A DNA stretch of 64,000 nt from Breviolum minutum Mf 1.05b.01. Its lineage: Eukaryota > Sar > Dinophyceae > Suessiales > Symbiodiniaceae. Position numbers and translations under genes: made by a program. Each line of letters starts with the position of its first letter. Positions within the stretch are counted from its first letter, which is position 1. Location of the stretch: assembly GCA_000507305.1 (NCBI GenBank), contig DF239391.1, forward strand, positions 62,001 through 126,000. Direction: 5' to 3'. Positions 59,033 through 64,000 of the stretch are shown here, piece after piece. A model generated the notes under the pieces. It did not search any database. It saw nothing but the letters and a program-made list of their open reading frames with translations, and was not told where the DNA came from.

Positions 59033-59989
59033 GCCTTGTCACCGTCCCACATCAACAAGCTTGCCCAGACTTTGATTAGCATACTGATTAGCATTAGCAG
59101 CATGCAAAGCAAAACACAGCCAACTATATAATATATGTATATATAAGTACAGTGCAAAGTCCAACATCCAAGCGTAATGCTCCATTACAAGAGCACAAAA
59201 GCATCAAAGCATCGATATTAACAACACGAGTCTTCGACCCTTGATTTCTGACGGCGTGGCGTTGCCGCCAAGTGGCCCATACTCAAGGAGCCATGGCCCA
59301 GAGCACCAGAAGAATCTTCGAATTGCAAAGATGCATTTTGAATGTCCAAGTCCAAGTGCCGAAGAGTGCTGTCCTAGACAGGAGGCCCAAGCACCATGTT
59401 CTGTGTAAAACACGTGCCTCTTGATGGCCGGTGCCCCCTCAAAAATGGCAATAAAGTGAGGGAAACAATTCCACCATCTTTCCCATCCCAATAGCTGCTT
59501 TGGCATCATTAACATTCTCAGACCCATTTCTCCGGTAGTTTGTTGTGGCATACCTAAAAACTACATGGTGAGATCAGTGGGCCGACTGAAACGGCACTAT
59601 TCAAAACGCACGGATTTCAAGCATTGACCTCAAAAGCATTAATAATATAATAATGATATGAGTCAATGATATGTCAATACTTGTATGCATGCATACATGC
59701 ATACAAACAGACATAGAACCAGGCATACGTACACAGACAGGCATCCATGAAACAGTAAGAGGTAAGTTGGCTGGTCCCTTCCGCATTTTTCGGAATCTTT
59801 AAGGTGCATCAAGCCATCAATAAGGCATTGATCCCTTGATCTTTTGTGACCAGCACTCTGTGGCAAGGGTAACGAAGGTAAGCTGCAGGGTAGCCTTGAC
59901 TGCCTCTGAGAAGCCTAGGCCTAGAATCTAAGGTGCCAACCCACTCAAAAACGAACCTGAATAGGGAAGTAACCCAGCCGGCTTGGCCA

Positions 59990-60609
59990 CTAACCACCCA
60001 CCATTCCATGTCGCTCCTGGAGAAGGTTCTTGAAACGCCGCACGCCAGAGTTGAGGACCACCCGTAGCTTCCACTGCATCCGTGCAAAACGACCGAGGCC
60101 TCTTGGTTGCGACCAAGTCGGTGATGGGTTGGAATCAGAACCTTTTGATGTCAAGGTTTCCTTCGACCTCGTCAGGCACAGCTCTCCCAAGCAAAAAGGT
60201 AAACCACTCATTCAAACTGGCAATTTACAATGTTTATCCATTTTTACCCATTTTGGACGTCTGGACCAATGACGCCCGCAACGGCTAATTTGCAGCTAAA
60301 TGACATGCTACGACGCAACCTGTCAGGGAATGGTGCAGTAAGGCGACGCAAAATGAGGTCGACCACGGCCGCCTTCCCTTCTTGCAGGTTGCCGGCTTTC
60401 CAGTAAGTTCCATGGCTGCCACCCGCTTCAGCTAGTCCACGCCCCGGAGATAAAACCAAGAGGAGGTTTCTGATACGAACCTTCGTCCTTGCATTCGTCT
60501 GGCCCCGCCCAACCCGGGCAAAAGCACCAGTAGAAGCGCTTTGAGTGAAGAAATCGATGAACAAATCCTCAATGAGGCCTTCCAAGCGCAAGGATACTTG
60601 GTGTTGCAT
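59990..60609 (-). CDS. Two probable exons, unknown protein
   Basis: ATG at 60609 opens MQHQVSLRLEGLIEDLFIDF, then ARTKVRIRNLLLVLSPGRG and AAVVDLILRRLTAPFPDRL (about 115 codons) before a stop at 60244. About 60190-60005 reads ETLTSKGSDSNPSPTWSQPR and KLRVVLNSGVRRFKNLLQER and reaches a GT donor (ATG/GTGGGT). Both are basic and look like parts of one soluble protein. The donor of the first exon was not fixed. No family recognised. Confidence 0.45.
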
Positions 60610-60979
60610 CCGCTTCCCATGAAAGGTTCGCCCAGGTTCAACCGGATACTACTTGTATAAAAAAGCAGGATATCGATATCATATACAAAGGATAGGTTCA
60701 GGTTCAGTGCGAAGAAATATGAAGATATTAGGGCAAAAAAACACTTGCGGAATCTGACAGCATGTGTGGCATTACTTGATGTTGATACTACCATCAGAAT
60801 AATTTACCGTCATTGGCACGTATACTGTTTACGTACTTGAACTGAATAGTCACTGTAGTTGCTGTGTGTCATTGTATGTCGTTGTGCATTTGCGGGCGGG
60901 TTGCGGAGGCTTCTCAACAGGAATGGATACTTGCTTTATCAAGCCCAAGTCAGAGGCTCTCCAACAAAAATAGAGAAAC

Positions 60980-61200
60980 TGCATGAAACTACCCCTAAAC
61001 TGGCTGCCTCCAGAAAAGGTCACAGGCAGATGCAGATCTCGAAAGGCTTCTGGCTTTAGGGTGGCCTTCTCGATATGGATGATGGAAGCAGGCACGTCCA
61101 CATGAATGTTCGTAGGTGGCACCTCTACCAAATTGCCAAATTTGGCCATGAAGATTTCCTTAGCTTGGACAGACGCTGCGTGGCAAGTCAGAGTTTCTGC
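60980..61200 (-). CDS. Probable exon, unknown
   Basis: The minus strand reads VQAKEIFMAKFGNLVEVPPT then NIHVDVPASIIHIEK and LKPEAFRDLHLPVTFSGGSQ, alternating strand and turn as in a beta-rich domain. An ATG at 61149 could start it, but upstream sequence is open too. Not recognised. Confidence 0.4.
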
Positions 61201-61288
61201 CCGAAGTCATCTGAAGTTAAGCGATCGAAACAATTCCAACAGTTCGGGGAACATCAAAGACTCTTAAATTCAAGAACAATCGCATTTT

Positions 61289-61640
61289 CTATCTAAGATA
61301 CCGAATGCACTGCGTCCAGGCTGGCCCACTGGTCTTAAGATATTCCAAGGTCATGTAGGGGGTTTGTGTGTGTGCGGGGGTCCAAGTGGTCACAGCGGAG
61401 GAATCTGATGAGAAGCTCAGAGTGCGCAGCAAAACATGCAGTAACTGGCTGGAGGCTGGAGGTACGAAATGTAACAACTTGCAGGAAACCACAGTGCAAA
61501 CTTTCTTGTGCAAACAAGTGTCCATGGCCTTCGCGCTCATCAAAGTATTTGCGTGAAATTGGCTGCCAGAGACCTCGGTGCTTTTTGAGGGAAATGCTAT
61601 TGAAGAAATTGCCCGCGAAAAACTGATGCAAAGCCAACAT
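61289..61640. other. Ambiguous open region
   Basis: The minus strand reads FAGNFFNSISLKKHRGLWQP and is open for 101 codons; the plus strand is open for 86. A minus-strand block at about 61740-61800 (FLLMLHRCIRLLAIRF, then a GT donor) has arginines in an S4-like setting and could belong to the channel upstream, but this is weak. Confidence 0.2.
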
Positions 61641-62143
61641 TAAGTGAAGATGTCAAATTGTCTAATGAATCTGTGAAGAGACAAGAAGTCACAAAATGCG
61701 ACAAGAGACTTGAAATCGAATGGCAAGGAGGCGAATGCAACGATGAAGCATTAGAAGAAAGACCGTCGCAGCGGCAAGCGTAGCCCTCTCATCCTTCGAT
61801 TCAGCCAGGAGATCGGTATACCACGAAGCATAGAATAAACACCAAGTGCCTCACGGAGTTTCCTACGCATGCTATGCTAGCAGCCTAGCAGCCTAACAGC
61901 AAACCCGAATTAAAACTACCAGTGGCCCCCCAGGCTGAATACCTTGCAAAGAAAAGTCTGCATCACTCATGTATATTGTGCTTGAACCAATTACTATAGT
62001 TGTTTAGATATCAACAGGATTGAAGCAGTCGTGTGACGACCTCCCAAAAAAAAAAAAACGAAAAAAATCCACTCGAAGAGTTGTGTCTTGATCAGTTGAT
62101 GAGACGGCCGTGGGGGCACCCTCACTTTCCCTCGGCTAGACAC

Positions 62144-62582
62144 CTGCAATAAGAACAAAGAATTCGAGCTTGTTGTACATTGGCCGGAAAAAGCGCTCAC
62201 CACCCTGTGCTTTCGCTCGTGCAATGAACTCACAGAAGAAAGCGCCGAGCAAGATGTAGCCGACAATCTCCGATGTAATTGGAAATGAATCCTGAACACT
62301 CCGCAATTCCAAGCAGAAGTCAATTATTGGAAAAAGATAAACCCATTGTTTTTATTATTGTGTGTCGTTGTGGGATCACTCGTTGCTAGGCTTTTTGAGG
62401 ACATGACGAAGTCGCCGTGAGAGGACATTGACAAGAGCATAGCTGACTGAAAAGCCAAATGATCGGAACACTTAGAGAATTGGAAGCTTGTCAAGTGTTT
62501 ACCAGTCCTGGAACTCCATGAAGCAGTACAAGATTGTGGCCCAAAGCAAGGTCAGCTGCGAAAGACGGTGATCAAAGCAGCG
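62144..62582 (-). CDS. Voltage-gated cation channel exons (S1 to S3)
   Basis: 62582-62508 (acceptor GGATGCAG, GA donor) reads RCFDHRLSQLTLLWATILYC then FMEFQ, a membrane helix in the S1 position. It joins in phase to 62291-62144 (acceptor GTGTTCAG, GT donor): DSFPITSEIVGYILLGAFFC then EFIARAKAQGGERFFRPMYN and KLEFFVLIAG. A helix with an acidic residue and E-F-x-x-R, a short loop, then a basic-aromatic F-x-x-P-x-Y-N-x-(L)-(D/E)-F-x-V pattern is the S2-S3 region of the Ion_trans (Na+/Ca2+/K+) family. S4, pore and S6 were not found, so ion selectivity is unknown. It is unlike the K+ channel at 5-11 kb in sequence. Confidence 0.6.
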
Positions 62583-63413
62583 CTGCATCCGAACAAAAAA
62601 CAGTTGTCTGTGCTCCTCCAGTTGGCCTTAGCTATATGGAAGGACGGATGTAAACATTGGAAATTCAAAAAGGTATAGCAACTCAACTTCTCAACTATCT
62701 TTTATCTTTTATTGAAGCCAACTCCCCCCCCCAAGAAAGAAAAAAAAGGAATTGCACAATGTCACAAACCAGGTCAGTGACACTTGTACTCGTTCATCCA
62801 AACCTTCTGCTTTCGGGCCTGCCGTCTGCGCCACCGCAATGTGCTTCGCACAGAAACTCCATGGAGGTCCCCCCAAGTCCGCAAAGCCCGATATCCACAG
62901 AGCACCAGGACCGTAGCTTTGTCCTGTTTTCGTGGGGAAAACGCTGCTTGGAGTATCTTAAAAAGTGGTGGCCTCAACTCACCCGGCCCGAAAGTCACGG
63001 AACTACTGCGTGCAAGCGGGAAAAAAAAAACGAACGAAGCCCACACCATTTCTGGCATCACCAAATCTCAACAAAACAATTCGCACACGGCAATAATCAT
63101 CCAAAAGAAGTAGAAAGCAAAAGCCAAAACACACTGGGCACAGCTCATTCAGCACATCCACTGAAATCAACAAGTCTTAACAAAACACATAACAAAACAA
63201 TGCGGGCGACTTAGGGCAAGTACCCAGTAACCCAGGTCTTGTGACAAGCATGCCGTGCCCCATTTGTCTAAGAACATTCCCGTGCTTCATTCTGTGGCTG
63301 TGGAATTCTAACCGATCTTTGGACACAACTTCCTTTCTAACCGGCGGAGTGCTAGGCAGGTTAGAAGCCAGAGAGACTGTCCTGGTCTTGGACGGAAGTT
63401 GGGCTCTCACCAC

Positions 63414-63477
63414 CCAGCACTGCAAGCAGCAGCAAATAAATGCTCATTCCCCCGCGGAAGGCCATCACTGCCATGAC
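63414..63477 (-). CDS. 64-bp exon encoding a membrane helix
   Basis: Acceptor TTTCGCCCAG and donor GG/GTGGTG enclose VMAVMAFRGGMSIYLLLLAV then LG, one hydrophobic helix. It lies upstream of the channel exons on the same strand and may belong to that gene or to a neighbouring membrane protein. Confidence 0.4.
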
Positions 63478-63554
63478 CTGGGCGAAACATTTGAATCTGT
63501 CGACCTGACATGAAAGCCCTTGTGTCAGGCTTAGTAGTCTTCCAACCATCAACT

Positions 63555-64000
63555 TTCTGGGACTATGTTGGTTTCAAGGTATAGTGCCTTTTAGACTCCT
63601 GGAGTGGCATGTCCCACAACTCTCACAGTCACCAAGGGGCAAAAGCTTCTAGTTGATGATAGAGTGGTATCATCATCCACCTCCAGAAAAAAAGGACTGG
63701 ACTGGAACCCGCGTGCTACGGCAGTCTTGCAAATCACTCAACCTTCCTGTCAATCCTTTTGCGGAGTACTCTGGTCTTGAGAAACTAAGCCTCCTAGTAT
63801 CTCACAATAAGGATCAATAAGAAACTGATGCTTCAGAATGCTTCAGATTGTTTAGGGCTTACTGCCGACCCGAACCGAGCGCCTCCAAGATTTGAATTTC
63901 CAAATGGGGCCTGCCTGGACGGAGACCTTGCGACAAACAACAGCATTGGGTGGTAAAGTTGCGAGCTTCACACGCTTTTCCTCGCATGCCGCTAAAGTGA
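63555..64000. other. No gene identified
   Basis: No reading frame or splice structure that I can support. A tRNA B-box-like GGGTTCCAGTCC on the minus strand near 63700 does not fold into a full tRNA. Confidence 0.4.

Noticed and set aside
62774..63214. Overlapping open frames on both strands upstream of the channel exons.
   Set aside because: Several frames are open at once and none shows a domain or consistent splice sites; could hide an exon but cannot be assigned.
63690..63765. tRNA-like sequence on the minus strand: GGATTG pairs with CAGTCC and a GGGTTCCAGTCC box is followed by a T run.
   Set aside because: The T-stem and acceptor stem would have to share bases and no anticodon stem forms. 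At most a decayed tRNA-derived fragment.

Overview
The window looks like nuclear DNA of a dinoflagellate, most likely a Symbiodiniaceae-type genome. Evidence: coding sequence is cut into short exons; introns of roughly 0.1-1.6 kb separate them; and the splice donors that keep reading frame and protein motifs intact are a mixture of GT, GC and GA, always with AG acceptors. That donor mixture is known from dinoflagellates. Coordinates of exons below were worked out by hand from frame, motif continuity and splice phase; no alignment or transcript data were available. No bacterial operon features, rRNA, convincing tRNA, CRISPR array, TATA box or promoter can be supported, and no intact spliced-leader relic was found.

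Almost every recognisable coding exon lies on the minus strand, so transcription runs right to left, as in a dinoflagellate unidirectional gene cluster. From right to left: exons of a voltage-gated ion channel (S1-S3, about 62.1-62.6 kb) beside other membrane exons; several unrecognised exons (45-61 kb), including a 438-base exon and one N-terminus that may be ubiquitin-like; an NHL-repeat protein (41.4-43.5 kb); exons of unidentified membrane and soluble proteins (35.4-41 kb); a WW-like/coiled-coil protein with a 1 kb uninterrupted reading frame (34.2-35.2 kb); an EF-hand exon (33.9 kb); an almost complete two-transmembrane CorA-type Mg2+ transporter with the YGMNF signature (28.5-32.5 kb); motif I and Ia exons of a DEAH-box helicase (26.7-27.3 kb); two long single-exon reading frames (19.1-20.1 and 17.3-18.0 kb); a second helicase exon with the SAT motif (14.4 kb); and a Kv-like K+ channel with a C-terminal EF-hand pair (5.3-11.1 kb). 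The first 5 kb hold nothing I can identify.

Non-coding structure is rich: a perfect 9-bp satellite of about 32 units (54.0-54.3 kb) inside a 3.5 kb field of changing simple repeats (50.8-54.7 kb) that encloses coding exons; a 102-bp palindrome joined to a 0.25 kb direct repeat inside a K+ channel intron; a 104-bp foldback element flanked by a 6-bp direct repeat; and several minisatellites. Functionally, ion handling is the visible theme (two channels, CorA, two kinds of EF-hand), but co-regulation is not shown by the sequence.
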